Source of the DNA: Streptomyces sp. VRA16 Mangrove soil | GTDB taxonomy: Bacteria; Actinomycetota; Actinomycetes; Streptomycetales; Streptomycetaceae | Length of the DNA: 64,000 nt | Reading direction: 5' to 3' | NCBI RefSeq assembly: GCF_017377775.1 | Contig: NZ_JAFVLN010000017.1 | Coordinates: 124,001 to 188,000 of the forward strand | Part shown: one piece after another, positions 1-8,982 of the stretch | How the letters are laid out: each line of letters begins with the position of its first letter | How positions within the stretch are numbered: position 1 is the first letter of the stretch | Position numbers and translations under genes: made by a program | The notes under the pieces: generated by a model | Database searches by the model: none | Seen by the model: the letters and a program-made list of their open reading frames with translations, nothing else | Told to the model about the DNA's origin: nothing

Positions 1-586
<586 letters not shown>

Positions 587-590
<4 letters not shown>

Positions 591-1681
591 AGCTTCGGCG
601 CAATCTCTTCGGTCCAGATCCGCTCCCGCTCCTCGGCCGACATGTGGCAGGCGGAGAAGTGACCGGAGCCGACCTCGCGCAGTTCGGGGCGCTCGGTACG
701 CGTGATGTTGTCCTTCGGGATGTCCGCGTACGGGCACCGCGGGTTGAAGGCGCAGCCGCTCGGCAGGTTGATCAGGCTGGGCGGGGAGCCCTTGACCGGG
801 ATGAGCCGCTCGGTCTGCTCGCGGTCGATGCGCGGCATCGAGCCCAGCAGGCCCCAGGTGTAGGGGTGCTGGGGCTCCTCGAAGACCTCGGCGGCGGTGC
901 CGCGCTCCACGCACCGGCCGCCGTACATGACGAGCAGTTCGTCGGCCATCTCCGCGACGACCCCGAGGTCGTGCGTGATCATGATGACGGCCGAGCCGAA
1001 CTCCTTCTGCAGATCACGGATCAGGTCCAGGATCTGCGCCTGCACGGTCACGTCGAGGGCCGTGGTCGGCTCGTCGGCGATCAGCAGCTCGGGGTTGTTC
1101 ACCAGCGCCATCGCGATCATGGCGCGCTGGCGCATACCGCCGGAGAACTCGTGCGGGTAGGAGTCGACGCGCTTGTCGGGCTGCGGGATGCCGACCCGGT
1201 CGAGCATCTCGATCGCCCGCTTGCGGGCGGTCTTCTTGTCGACGTCGTGGTGGACCCGGTACGCCTCCACGATCTGCTTGCCGATCGAGTAGTACGGGTG
1301 CAGCGCGGAGAGCGGGTCCTGGAAGATCATCGCCATGTCGCGGCCGCGCAGCCGGCGCACCTTGTCCTGGTCGCCGGAGAGCAGCTCCGTGCCGTCCAGC
1401 CAGATCTCACCGCTGATCTGCGCCTTGCGGCGGCCGTACTGGCCCGCGGTGTGCAGGCCCATGATGCCCAGCGACGTGACGGACTTGCCCGATCCGGACT
1501 CGCCGACGATGCCGAGGGTGCGCCCCTTCTCCAGGGTGAAGGAGAGCCCGTCGACGGACTTGACCAGGCCGTCGTCGGTCGGGAAGTGCACCTTGAGGTC
1601 GCGGACCTCGAGGAAGGCGCTGGGAGCGCCGGAGGCGGTGGGTTCGCCGACCGCGGCTCCGGTCTTGGACAGTTCGGTCAT
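587..1681 (-). CDS. oppD: Oligopeptide ABC transporter ATP-binding protein, first ATPase
   Basis: This is the first ATPase subunit of the peptide importer, 364 residues, the normal size for OppD/DppD. Walker A is GESGSGKS at about residues 60-67, followed by the Q-loop (MIFQDPLSALHPYYSIG), signature FSGGMRQRAMIAMAL and Walker B LLIADEPTTALD. The C-terminal part (HPYTWGLLGSMPRID, then CAFNPRCPYA with the paired cysteines) is the oligopeptide/dipeptide C-terminal domain, in which some family members bind an iron-sulfur cluster. The ATG at 1681 overlaps the permease stop (ATGA), so translation is probably coupled. A longer open frame continues upstream, but it only reads the permease gene in another frame. 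Confidence 0.95.
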
Positions 1682-2679
1682 CCCAGCCTCACTCGCGGGT
1701 CGATGACGGCGTACAGAAGGTCTACGACCAGGTTGGCGACGGCGATCGCGAGGGCCGCGAACAGCGTCACACCGAGGATCACCGGCAGGTCCTTGTTGCT
1801 GATGGCCTGGACCGCCTCCAGGCCGAGGCCCGGGAGGTTGAAGGTGGACTCGGTGAGCACGGCGCCGCCGAGCAGGACGCCGAGGTCGAGTCCGAAGACC
1901 GTGAGGATCGGCGTCATCGCGGAGCGCAGCGCGTGCCGGGTGATGACCGCGGACTCGCCCAGCCCCTTGGCGCGGGCCGTGCGGATGTAGTCCTCGCCCA
2001 GGATCTCCAGCATGGTGGCGCGGGTGAGCCGGGCGTACATGGCGGCGTTGAGGAAGGCGAGGACGATCCACGGCAGGATCAGCGTCTGGAACCAGGTGCC
2101 GATCGAGTCGTTCGTGGAGAGGCTGTCGGCGATGTGCACCCAGCCCAGGGTGTGCACGAAGATGCCCATCGCGACCATGCCGGTGAAGAAGACGGGGAGC
2201 GAGACGCCGCCGAGGGCGGTGGTCATCGCGGCGCGGTCCCAGATGGTGCCGCGCTTGAGGGCGGAGAGCACGCCGGTGGCGACACCGCCGATCAGCCACA
2301 GCACACACGCGCCGAGCGCGAGCGCGCCGGTGATGGGCGCGTCCTGCTTGAGCGTGTTCCAGACGGGCTCCTCCGTGCGGAAGGAGTAGCCGAAGCACGG
2401 GGCCGGGCAGTGGGTGATGTCGCTGCCGTTGGCGTAGTCGCGGCCGAGCGGGATGCCCTTGACGAAGTCCCAGAACTGCAGGAGCAACGGGTCGTTGAGA
2501 CCCAGCTTGATGCGGATCCCTTCCAGCGCCTCGGGGCTGGTGGCCTTGCCGGCGAAGAGAACGGCGATGTCCTGCCCCGCCCACTTGGGCAGCATGAAGA
2601 AGATGGTGAACGTCGCGAAGAGGACGATCAGCACCATGATGACGACGGCGAACAGGCGCCGGATGAGGTAAGCAAGCAC
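1678..2679 (-). CDS. oppB: Oligopeptide ABC transporter permease, OppB/DppB type
   Basis: This inner-membrane permease subunit has 333 residues. The first hydrophobic helix follows the start directly (LAYLIRRLFAVVIMVLIVLFA), a large extracytoplasmic loop holds GSDITHCPAPCFGYSFRTEE, and the conserved EAA loop that contacts the ATPases is GEDYIRTARAKGLGESAV near residues 225-245. About six membrane segments are visible, as expected for BPD_transp_1 proteins of this type. The start is GTG at 2679. The gene lies downstream of the binding-protein gene across a 116-bp gap that contains a strong hairpin, and overlaps oppD by 4 bp. Confidence 0.94.
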   Translation of the reverse strand: MLAYLIRRLFAVVIMVLIVLFATFTIFFMLPKWAGQDIAVLFAGKATSPEALEGIRIKLGLNDPLLLQFWDFVKGIPLGRDYANGSDITHCPAPCFGYSFRTEEPVWNTLKQDAPITGALALGACVLWLIGGVATGVLSALKRGTIWDRAAMTTALGGVSLPVFFTGMVAMGIFVHTLGWVHIADSLSTNDSIGTWFQTLILPWIVLAFLNAAMYARLTRATMLEILGEDYIRTARAKGLGESAVITRHALRSAMTPILTVFGLDLGVLLGGAVLTESTFNLPGLGLEAVQAISNKDLPVILGVTLFAALAIAVANLVVDLLYAVIDPRVRLG

Positions 2680-2690
2680 TGTGCGCGGCC

Positions 2691-2727
2691 CGGTGGCGGG
2701 GAGCCTTCGTGGGGCTCCCCGCCACCG
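2691..2727 (-). terminator. Strong 15-bp-stem hairpin between binding-protein and permease genes
   Basis: Positions 2691-2705 and 2713-2727 are perfectly complementary (15 bp, 7-nt loop). On the transcribed minus strand the stem lies after the stop of the binding-protein gene and 12 bases before the GTG of oppB. It could be a partial intrinsic terminator or an mRNA-stabilising stem that gives more binding protein than membrane subunits. There is no clear U tract, so readthrough is plausible. Confidence 0.7.
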
Positions 2728-2795
2728 AGGCCATCACCTGCCCTTCGGACTGGCGGGATTCGGCGGCATGGACGGGTTCTGCTGGAGTGCTGCTA

Positions 2796-4565
2796 CTACT
2801 TGGTGACGCCCAGCATCACGTAGTCGTAGCGGCCGTTGTAGGCGGCGGACGAGAACACGTTCGTCAGCCGGCTGCTGCGCCACGAGATGTTCTTCTCGTA
2901 GATGAACGGCATCCAGTACGCCTGGTCCAGGACCTCCTTGTCGAGCTGCTTGTACAGCTCGGTGGACTTGGCCTGGTCGGTGCTGCCGATCGCCTGGTCG
3001 AAGAGACCGTCGACCTTCTTGTCCTTGATCTGGGACTCGTTGTAGTTACCGGTCGGGAAGATGAAGCGGCTGTCGAACAGCGGCTGCGCGTAACCCTGGC
3101 CGGAGTTGAAGTCCGGGCCCCAGCCGCTCATCGTCATGCCGTAGCCACGGGACTTGACGACCTTCGGGGAGCCGGTGATCGAGGAGGACTGGGCGCCGTC
3201 GATCGAGTCGATCGTCAGCTTGATGCCGACCTTGGCCAGCGACGCCTGCAGCGCCTCGGCCGTGTCGACCTCACCCGTGTTGTTGCTGCGCGCGGTGATC
3301 TTGGTGGAGAAGCCGTTCGGCTTGCCGCACGCCTTCAGGGCGGCCTTCGCCTTGGCGACGTCCGGCTTGCCCTTGCGGGCGAGGACACCGTACGGGTCGT
3401 AGTCGCTGTAGCCCGGGATCGCCTTCGGGAACGTCGAGTTGGCGATCTCGCCACCGGCGACCTCGCCACCGCGGGCCTGCTGGAGGCTCGCGAAGTCGGT
3501 GCCGTAGAAGACGGCCTTGCGGCACTCGACGTTGTCCAGCGGCTTGGCGGCGGTGACCAGGGCCACGTACCGCACGAAGGACGTCTGGATGTTGTCGACG
3601 TTGCCCTTGTGGTCCTGGACCGCGGAGACGCGGCCGGACTGGGTCATGCCGGTGCCGTTGACGTCGACGTCGTAGTCGCCGGCCATCAGGCGCTTGTCGT
3701 TCTCCTCCAGGTTGGAGGAGATGGTGACCGTGATCTTGTTCGGCAGGGCCGGACGGATCGGGTCGGACGACTTCTTCCAGGCCGTGTTGCGCACCAGCGT
3801 CAGGCTCTTGCCGGCGTTGTAGCTCTGGATCTTGTACGGGCCGGAGGACATCGGCTTCTGCGTGTACTTCGCGGCCGTGTCCTTCGCCTGCGGCACCGGG
3901 GCGCCGGTCGGCATGGCGAGCATCTGCTCGAAGTCACCGTTGGGCTTCGGCAGGTGGAAGACGATGGTCTGGTCGTCGGGCGTCTGGATCGCCTCCAGGC
4001 CCAGCTTGTCCTTCGTCTTGTCCTTGTAGGGGCCCTTGTACTTGCCCTTGGGGTCGAGCGTGGAGCGCAGGTAGCCGGGACCGCCGGTGATGATGTCGGT
4101 GGCCCAGATGCGCTCGATGCCGTACTTGACGTCCTTGGAGGTCAGCTTGGAGCCGTCCTCCCAGGTCAGGCCGTCACGCAGCTTGTACGTGTAGGTCTTG
4201 CCGCCGTCCGAGATGGTGGCGGGAGCGGTGGCGAGGTCGCCGACCAGCTTGTTCGACCCGTTGCCCGGCTTGGTGTCGTACGTGACCAGGGTGCGGGTGT
4301 AGTACCGCATGAAGTCCCAGGTCATGCCGTAGTACGTGCGCTGCGGGTCGAGGGAGTCGAAGTCCTGCTTGCCGACGAACTTCAGCGTCCCGCCCTTCTT
4401 GGCGGACGCGTTGACGACCTTGTTCAGCGCGGCGTTGTAGCCGGGAGCCTTGGCACTGTCCTTGCTGTCGTCGTCGCCGCCACCGCAGGCCGTGGTGGCC
4501 ACCAGTGCCCCGACGACGAGGGCCGCGCTCGCGGCGATCCGCCGTTTGGGAATACCTGTGGGCAT
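2796..4565 (-). CDS. oppA: Oligopeptide-binding lipoprotein of the ABC transporter
   Basis: This is the extracellular substrate-binding protein (SBP_bac_5 family), 589 residues. Residues 1-27 form a lipoprotein signal (PKRR, a hydrophobic run, then ATTAC with the lipidated Cys27) followed by a GGGDDD linker. Family segments include SLDPQRTYYG, YKLRDGLTWEDGSKLTSKDV and SGPYKIQSYN. The ATG at 4565 has GGAGG 9 bases upstream. It is the second gene of the operon, behind a permease; this order (permease, binding protein, permease, two ATPases) is also that of the Streptomyces bldK locus, but the signal and sequence do not allow me to call it BldKB. The peptide ligand cannot be read from sequence. 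Confidence 0.93.
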   Translation of the reverse strand: MPTGIPKRRIAASAALVVGALVATTACGGGDDDSKDSAKAPGYNAALNKVVNASAKKGGTLKFVGKQDFDSLDPQRTYYGMTWDFMRYYTRTLVTYDTKPGNGSNKLVGDLATAPATISDGGKTYTYKLRDGLTWEDGSKLTSKDVKYGIERIWATDIITGGPGYLRSTLDPKGKYKGPYKDKTKDKLGLEAIQTPDDQTIVFHLPKPNGDFEQMLAMPTGAPVPQAKDTAAKYTQKPMSSGPYKIQSYNAGKSLTLVRNTAWKKSSDPIRPALPNKITVTISSNLEENDKRLMAGDYDVDVNGTGMTQSGRVSAVQDHKGNVDNIQTSFVRYVALVTAAKPLDNVECRKAVFYGTDFASLQQARGGEVAGGEIANSTFPKAIPGYSDYDPYGVLARKGKPDVAKAKAALKACGKPNGFSTKITARSNNTGEVDTAEALQASLAKVGIKLTIDSIDGAQSSSITGSPKVVKSRGYGMTMSGWGPDFNSGQGYAQPLFDSRFIFPTGNYNESQIKDKKVDGLFDQAIGSTDQAKSTELYKQLDKEVLDQAYWMPFIYEKNISWRSSRLTNVFSSAAYNGRYDYVMLGVTK

Positions 4566-4627
4566 TTTCTCGTAACCTCCGAGATCGCGGTCCGGGCAAG
4601 GTGCCGTGGAACCAGTCGGGTACACCG

Positions 4628-4644
4628 CCTGACATGACGTCAGG
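4628..4644 (-). other. Short inverted repeat in the oppC-oppA gap
   Basis: CCTGAC (4628-4633) and GTCAGG (4639-4644) form a 6-bp dyad in the 117-bp gap between the permease and binding-protein genes. It may be an RNA processing or regulatory site. Its short length makes chance occurrence in GC-rich DNA quite possible. Confidence 0.25.
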
Positions 4645-4682
4645 GGCTGTTCTGAGGACGGCCGTTACGGCCTTGCAGGGGT

Positions 4683-5687
4683 CTAGCGGGTGCCCTTGGG
4701 GTCCAGGGCGTCGCGCAGCCCGTCCCCGAAGAGGTTGAAGGCGAGGACGGTGATGAAGATCGTCACGCCGGGGAAGACCATGAACATCGGGTCGTGCTCG
4801 TACGTCGCCAGCGCGTCGCGGAGCATGCCGCCCCAGGACGCCGTCGGCGGGCGCACACCCGCGCCGAGGAAGCTGAGGGCGGCCTCGGTGAGGATGTTGG
4901 TGGGGATCATCAGGGTCGCGTAGACGATGATCGGCGCGACCAGGTTGGGCAGCAGTTCGCGCAGCAGGATGTGCCGGCTGCCGCCGCCCAGGGAGCGGGC
5001 CGCCTCGACGTACTCGCGCTCGCGCAGCGAGAGCGTCTGGCCTCTGACGATGCGTCCGACGTAGGGCCAGCCGAAGAAGCCGATGACCAGGACGAGGATG
5101 GCGACACGGACACCGGTGCCGGTCAGGCCGAGCAGGTCGTCGGGGAGGACCGAGACCAGCGAGATGATGAAGAGCAGCTGCGGGAAGGCGAGCAGCACGT
5201 CCATGACGCGGCTGATGACCGAGTCGACCCAGCCGCCGAAGTAGCCGGCGATCACACCGAAGAAGGTGCCGAGCGTCACCGCGACGATCGCCGCGAGGAA
5301 CGCGACGAGCAGCGAGATCCGGGCGCCGTACACGACCCGGCTGAAGACGTCACGACCCTTGTTCGGCTCGACGCCGAACAGGTAGTCGCTGCTCACGCCG
5401 CCGAACGAGCCGGTCGGCAGGTTCGTCAGCGGATCGAGCTTGTCCTGGTGGAAGTCGTTCGGCGGGTGGCCCAGCAGGCCGACGATCAGCGGAGCGAAGA
5501 TCGCCACCAGGATCAGGACGACGACAACGATGCCACCGCCCAGCGCGACCTTGTCCCGCTTGAGGCGGTTCCAGGCGATCTGCTTCAGTGACCGGCCCTC
5601 GACCTTGCGGCCCGCCTCGCTCGCGGCAGCGTCGACCGGTGCGGTCGGTTCCGCTTCCGCGGTCGTGTCGTGCAATGGTGCCGTCAT
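4683..5687 (-). CDS. oppC: Oligopeptide ABC transporter permease, OppC/DppC type
   Basis: First gene of the peptide transporter operon, 334 residues. A cytoplasmic N-terminal tail (residues 1-40) ends in WNRLKRDKVALGG, the N-terminal OppC signature, before the first membrane helix. The periplasmic loop contains HPPNDFHQDKLDPLTNLPTGSFGGVSSDYLFGVEPNKGRDVFSRV, read in shorter blocks as typical DppC/OppC motifs (LFGVEPNKGRDVFSR). The EAA loop is REREYVEAARSLGGGSRHI. The C-terminus LFGDGLRDALDPKGTR is strongly diagnostic of DppC/OppC. ATG at 5687 is preferred; an in-frame upstream start at 5729 would add 14 residues with no family support. Confidence 0.94.
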   Translation of the reverse strand: MTAPLHDTTAEAEPTAPVDAAASEAGRKVEGRSLKQIAWNRLKRDKVALGGGIVVVVLILVAIFAPLIVGLLGHPPNDFHQDKLDPLTNLPTGSFGGVSSDYLFGVEPNKGRDVFSRVVYGARISLLVAFLAAIVAVTLGTFFGVIAGYFGGWVDSVISRVMDVLLAFPQLLFIISLVSVLPDDLLGLTGTGVRVAILVLVIGFFGWPYVGRIVRGQTLSLREREYVEAARSLGGGSRHILLRELLPNLVAPIIVYATLMIPTNILTEAALSFLGAGVRPPTASWGGMLRDALATYEHDPMFMVFPGVTIFITVLAFNLFGDGLRDALDPKGTR

Positions 5688-6066
5688 CGTGGCAAGGACC
5701 CCTCTCAACCGGCGGTGACCGGCCAGCACTTGCCGCTGTAGCGGCGTGGTTCAGTCCGTCGTACTCGGAGGGGTCGTACACAAGGCCGAACCCCTTGGAG
5801 CGGGAGTCTTCAACCTGTGTGCGATCTGTTGCCAGACTTGACGGGGAAAGGATGCCTAAACGTGATGCTGTCTGGGGGGTTCCGTTATCCGGACGGCCGT
5901 GAACGGCCGCCGGACGGCGGGCAGTTGGGTCGTTAGCGGCACCAGAGCGGACATTGGACGCACAACCGCCCTTCCCTCCCCCAACCCACCCCTTCCCGAA
6001 ATGGCCGCTACGCGACCGGAGTTGAGGAAGATCTGAGGTTCGGGGAGGTCAGAGGGGTGCTCGGGA
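5688..6066. other. 379-bp intergenic region upstream of the opp operon
   Basis: This gap lies between the start of oppC and the stop of the first SseB-like gene, both on the minus strand. It should hold the opp promoter and any terminator of the upstream genes. I see a GC-rich run with repeated GGACGGC motifs near 5890-5925, but no promoter pair or operator that I can defend, and no convincing coding frame. Confidence 0.4.
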
Positions 6067-6867
6067 TCAGTACGAGGCGCCGTACGGCGGCGGGTACCCG
6101 TAACCCCCACCCGCCTGGCCCGCCGGCGCGACGTGCGCCTCGCGGTCGTAGAACGGCCGCGCGTTGGCCCGCAGCCACATCGCCACCGGGTCGTACTCGT
6201 CCGACATGGCGACCGTCGAGACCGGCAGGCCGTCCGGCACCGCCGAGATCGACTGCTGCATCATCGCGCGCACGGAGTCCACGGAGGCGGGCGACGTGTC
6301 GTACACGTCGAGGCCGATGGCGAGGTACGGGGAGCCGAGCGCCGGCTGCACCCAGGCCCTGCGCAGCGCGCGGATCGCGGTCGTCCGGTGCGCGTTCTGC
6401 GCCAGCACCGCGTAGAACTGGGGAATCTCGATCGTCGGCTCGGAGAGCCGCAGCGGTCCCGCGGGCTGCCGGTCCAGGCCGCCCGCGATCCGGCGCAGGT
6501 CGAGCCAGGGGATGCCGACGCCGCCGCCCGGCGCGTGCGGGTTGAGCCAGAGGCCGTAGTGGTCGGGGTAGAGGGTGCGGGCCGCGTCGACGCCGCCGAC
6601 CACCTCGTACGCGCGCGACCAGCCGGACGCGGAGAGCTCCTGGGCGGAGGTGACGCAGGGGGCGTACGAGAACCCGTCCACCTCCATGTTCCCGTACTGG
6701 GCGTCGGGGGAGCCGGCCTGGCCGTGCCAGAGCAGCATCCAGACCTGCCCGGCGGCGGGGTCGGCGAGGGCCTGGAGCAGCGCCTCGTACGCGTCGTAGC
6801 GACCGGGGGTCACCTGGCGCAGCATGTGCTCGACCTGTCCGGCCGCGGCAGTGCCCGACGCGCTCAC
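6067..6867 (-). CDS. SseB-like protein (enhanced serine sensitivity family), copy 1
   Basis: A soluble protein of 266 residues related to the SseB (enhanced serine sensitivity) family widespread in Streptomyces. It has an N-terminal alpha/beta region (VEHMLRQVTPGRYDAYEALLQALADPAAGQVWMLLW split around residues 10-45) and a C-terminal SseB_C-like part ending PVAMWLRANARPFYDRE, followed by a Gly/Tyr/Pro-rich tail. The molecular role of this family is not established. GTG at 6867 is chosen because GGGGCGG lies just upstream and longer frames add only basic filler. It is followed upstream on the same strand by a paralogue with the same ending motif, so both probably form one unit with the P-loop gene at 7940. 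Confidence 0.8.
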   Translation of the reverse strand: MSASGTAAAGQVEHMLRQVTPGRYDAYEALLQALADPAAGQVWMLLWHGQAGSPDAQYGNMEVDGFSYAPCVTSAQELSASGWSRAYEVVGGVDAARTLYPDHYGLWLNPHAPGGGVGIPWLDLRRIAGGLDRQPAGPLRLSEPTIEIPQFYAVLAQNAHRTTAIRALRRAWVQPALGSPYLAIGLDVYDTSPASVDSVRAMMQQSISAVPDGLPVSTVAMSDEYDPVAMWLRANARPFYDREAHVAPAGQAGGGYGYPPPYGASY

Positions 6868-6985
6868 CCGTAACCGCCCCTTCGTGAACTTCCGTGTCCG
6901 CCCGTGACCGGAGGGCACGGCGCCGCCCGGTCAGGTCATGAAACCAGCTTAAGCGGCGTTACTGACACCGACTTGACGGACGGTG

Positions 6986-7810
6986 TCATACCTCTCGCCC
7001 GTAAAAAGGGCGCACCTGGCTCCGCAGCCAGTCGGCGACCGGGTCCTGGGTGACGTCGAGGAAGACCAGGTTCACCGGCCAGGCGACCGGCACCCGGCCG
7101 AGCGCGCGGCCCAGCGCGTCCAGCGGAACGTCCCGTGCCGGGCCCTCCCCCGGCCGAGCCAGCTCCACGCCGATGAACAGCGACGGGGCGCCGTCCTCGA
7201 CGACCGCGAGACAGCGGCGCGCGCTGAGCACGACGCCGGTCGCGTCGAACTCCTCGCGGACCGCGGCCAGGAAGTCCACCGGGTCGTCCTGCCAGTCCGG
7301 CTCGGACAGCACGACGCGGCCGCCGGTGGCGGGGCCGTCCAGCGGGGTTCGGCCGCTGCGGGCCAGCTCGGCGACGGCGGGCGGGGGCAGCGGGACGCCG
7401 ATGGTGCCGTCCGGGTTCACGGCGAGGCCGACCTGCGGCGGCAGGCCGCGCGCGAACTCCACCGCCGGGGCCACCGTGCAGTCCATCCGGCCGCCGGTGA
7501 CCTGCATGAACTCGTGCTCGGAACTGAAGACGGGGACGTACGCCTGGCCCTCGATCTCCAGCGTCGGCAGATCGAGGTCGCGGCTGCCCCGGTTGCCGCC
7601 CTTGGGCAGCGGGATCCAGATGTGACTGCGGCCGAGCACCTCGACGATGCGGCCGCCGGCCTCCGGGCGGCCGAGCGCCGCGGAGAGGACTTCCTCCAGC
7701 TCGTTCGCGGGCCAGCTGTGCTGCGGCTGCGGGTGGCCGTGCGCGGCGGCGCCCTCCGGCCCCTGCGCGTAGTGCTCGTGTCCCTGTTCCGGGATGCCCG
7801 GCGTCTCCAT
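6986..7810 (-). CDS. SseB-like protein, copy 2
   Basis: Soluble protein of 274 residues with both parts of the SseB family: an N-terminal domain (NELEEVLSAALGRPEAGG, then WIPLPKGGNRG and TLEIEGQAYVPVFSSEHEF) and a C-terminal domain ending VADWLRSQVRPFYGREV. That ending matches WLRANARPFYDRE of the neighbouring copy, so the two are paralogues. ATG at 7810 is the likely start; the frame extends upstream, but with arginine/glycine-rich translation typical of noncoding high-GC DNA. Located 118 bp upstream of copy 1 on the same strand and 129 bp downstream of the P-loop kinase-like gene. Function unknown beyond the family name. Confidence 0.8.
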   Translation of the reverse strand: METPGIPEQGHEHYAQGPEGAAAHGHPQPQHSWPANELEEVLSAALGRPEAGGRIVEVLGRSHIWIPLPKGGNRGSRDLDLPTLEIEGQAYVPVFSSEHEFMQVTGGRMDCTVAPAVEFARGLPPQVGLAVNPDGTIGVPLPPPAVAELARSGRTPLDGPATGGRVVLSEPDWQDDPVDFLAAVREEFDATGVVLSARRCLAVVEDGAPSLFIGVELARPGEGPARDVPLDALGRALGRVPVAWPVNLVFLDVTQDPVADWLRSQVRPFYGREV

Positions 7811-7939
7811 AGCTGTCTTCAACCTCTGCTCTGCCCGTACGCGGCCACCCCTTGGCCGGGCCGCAGGCCCGACGATAACCCGTACACCCGGACGGCCCCC
7901 TCGTCGGCCGCCGGGCAGGCGGGACTTTCGAAACACGCC

Positions 7940-8581
7940 CTAGCGCTCCCGGAACGTGATCCCGCCCAGCGCGTCGGTCGCCTCCCGGTCGAGCAGCACC
8001 GCCGACTCGATCCCGGCCGGCAGGTCCCCGCGCTCGGTCGACGTGACGAGCGCGGTGACGGCCCTGCGGTGGCGGGCGAAGGCGTACCGCGACACCCCGC
8101 GCCCCCGGTCCCGCTGGCCCTCCAGGGCCAGGTCCGCGGGCACGTCGAGCACCATCAGGTGCACGGCGGCGCCCCGGCGCCGGGCCGTCCGCGTCACCCA
8201 GCGGCGCACCCAGGCCTGCGTGCCGCAGTCGTGCACGACGACGCTGGCGCCGGAGCGCATGGCGCGGCGCAGGCCCGCGTAGTGCGCGAGACGGACCAGC
8301 GGGCGGTACAGCGCGTACGGCACGAAGCGCGGCAGCCGCGCCGCCCAGCGCTCCCTGGCGTCCTGCGAGTCGATCCGCACCACGGCCACCGCCCGCCGCA
8401 TCAGCGTGGACTTCCCACTGCCCGGCAGCCCCGAGACGACGACGAGGTCGCCGGCCGCGAAGCCGATGCGGCGCGGGGTACGGCCGCCGCGCCCGCGCAG
8501 GTCCCGCACCGAGCGCTGCCGAGGGATCCGCACGGTCCCCGCCAGCGCCCCGGGGGACACCCCTGCTACAGCCTTCTGCAC
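7940..8581 (-). CDS. P-loop ATPase, AAA/zeta-toxin-like kinase fold
   Basis: A 213-residue P-loop protein. Walker A is GLPGSGKST (about residues 48-56) with DLVVVSGLPGSGKST typical of small kinase-like AAA_33 proteins; VVVHDCGTQAWVRRW and VHLMVLDVPADLALEGQRDRGRG resemble the Walker B and lid regions of polynucleotide-kinase or gluconokinase-like enzymes. The substrate is unknown. GTG at 8581 is preferred because GGGGAGG lies 9 bases upstream; upstream in-frame starts lack such a site. It is transcribed away from the glycine riboswitch and precedes the two SseB-like genes on the same strand. Confidence 0.75.
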   Translation of the reverse strand: MQKAVAGVSPGALAGTVRIPRQRSVRDLRGRGGRTPRRIGFAAGDLVVVSGLPGSGKSTLMRRAVAVVRIDSQDARERWAARLPRFVPYALYRPLVRLAHYAGLRRAMRSGASVVVHDCGTQAWVRRWVTRTARRRGAAVHLMVLDVPADLALEGQRDRGRGVSRYAFARHRRAVTALVTSTERGDLPAGIESAVLLDREATDALGGITFRER

Positions 8582-8732
8582 CGTGATCGTCCTCCCCGTT
8601 CCGGTCACGCCACTCTTGCCCGCCAAGTGTAAAGAGAAGGTAATGCCAGCCAACCTGTTTTCGGGTTCCCCGGGCATGCAATGATGTGCGCCAACCGCAC
8701 AACCAACTGCATACCGGCCGCTTGAATCCGCG

Positions 8733-8946
8733 CGGGAGAGTCCCAGGCACATCAGCCCTGGGCGCCGAAGGAGCAAGTCCCTCCCTTGAATCTCTCAGGC
8801 CCCGTACCGCGCGGGCGAGGCACATCTGAAAAGCGGGTCACCCTCCGGAAGACCGGAAGGAGGGCGACCCCACCCAAGGTGCAAGCCCCTCGGGGCGAAC
8901 CTCTCAGGTTCCGATGACAGATGGGGAGGACGTCCCGCTCGGGACG
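8733..8946 (+). promoter_or_regulatory. Tandem glycine riboswitch upstream of gcvT
   Basis: Two glycine aptamers follow one another. Aptamer 1 (about 8733-8840) has GGGAGAG, GCCGAAGGAGCAA and GAATCTCTCAGGC, then ACATCTGAAAAGCGGG. Aptamer 2 (about 8850-8930) has CACCCAAGGTGCAAGC, GAACCTCTCAGG and GATGACAGATGGGGAGG. These are the conserved core motifs of the gcvT RNA family. A 7-bp hairpin (8931-8937 with 8940-8946) follows and may be part of the expression platform. In this class glycine binding normally turns on glycine cleavage and degradation genes, which fits gcvT-gcvH-glyA downstream. Whether control is by transcription or translation cannot be told by eye. Confidence 0.93.
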
Positions 8947-8982
8947 CTTCGCCATCGCCGTCATGCCCCGGGAGCACCACTG

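Noticed and set aside
5350..5781. Small minus-strand frame starting MYDPSEYDG upstream of oppC
   Set aside because: It overlaps the start of oppC in another frame and becomes Arg/Gly/Pro-rich; no ribosome binding site or family similarity.
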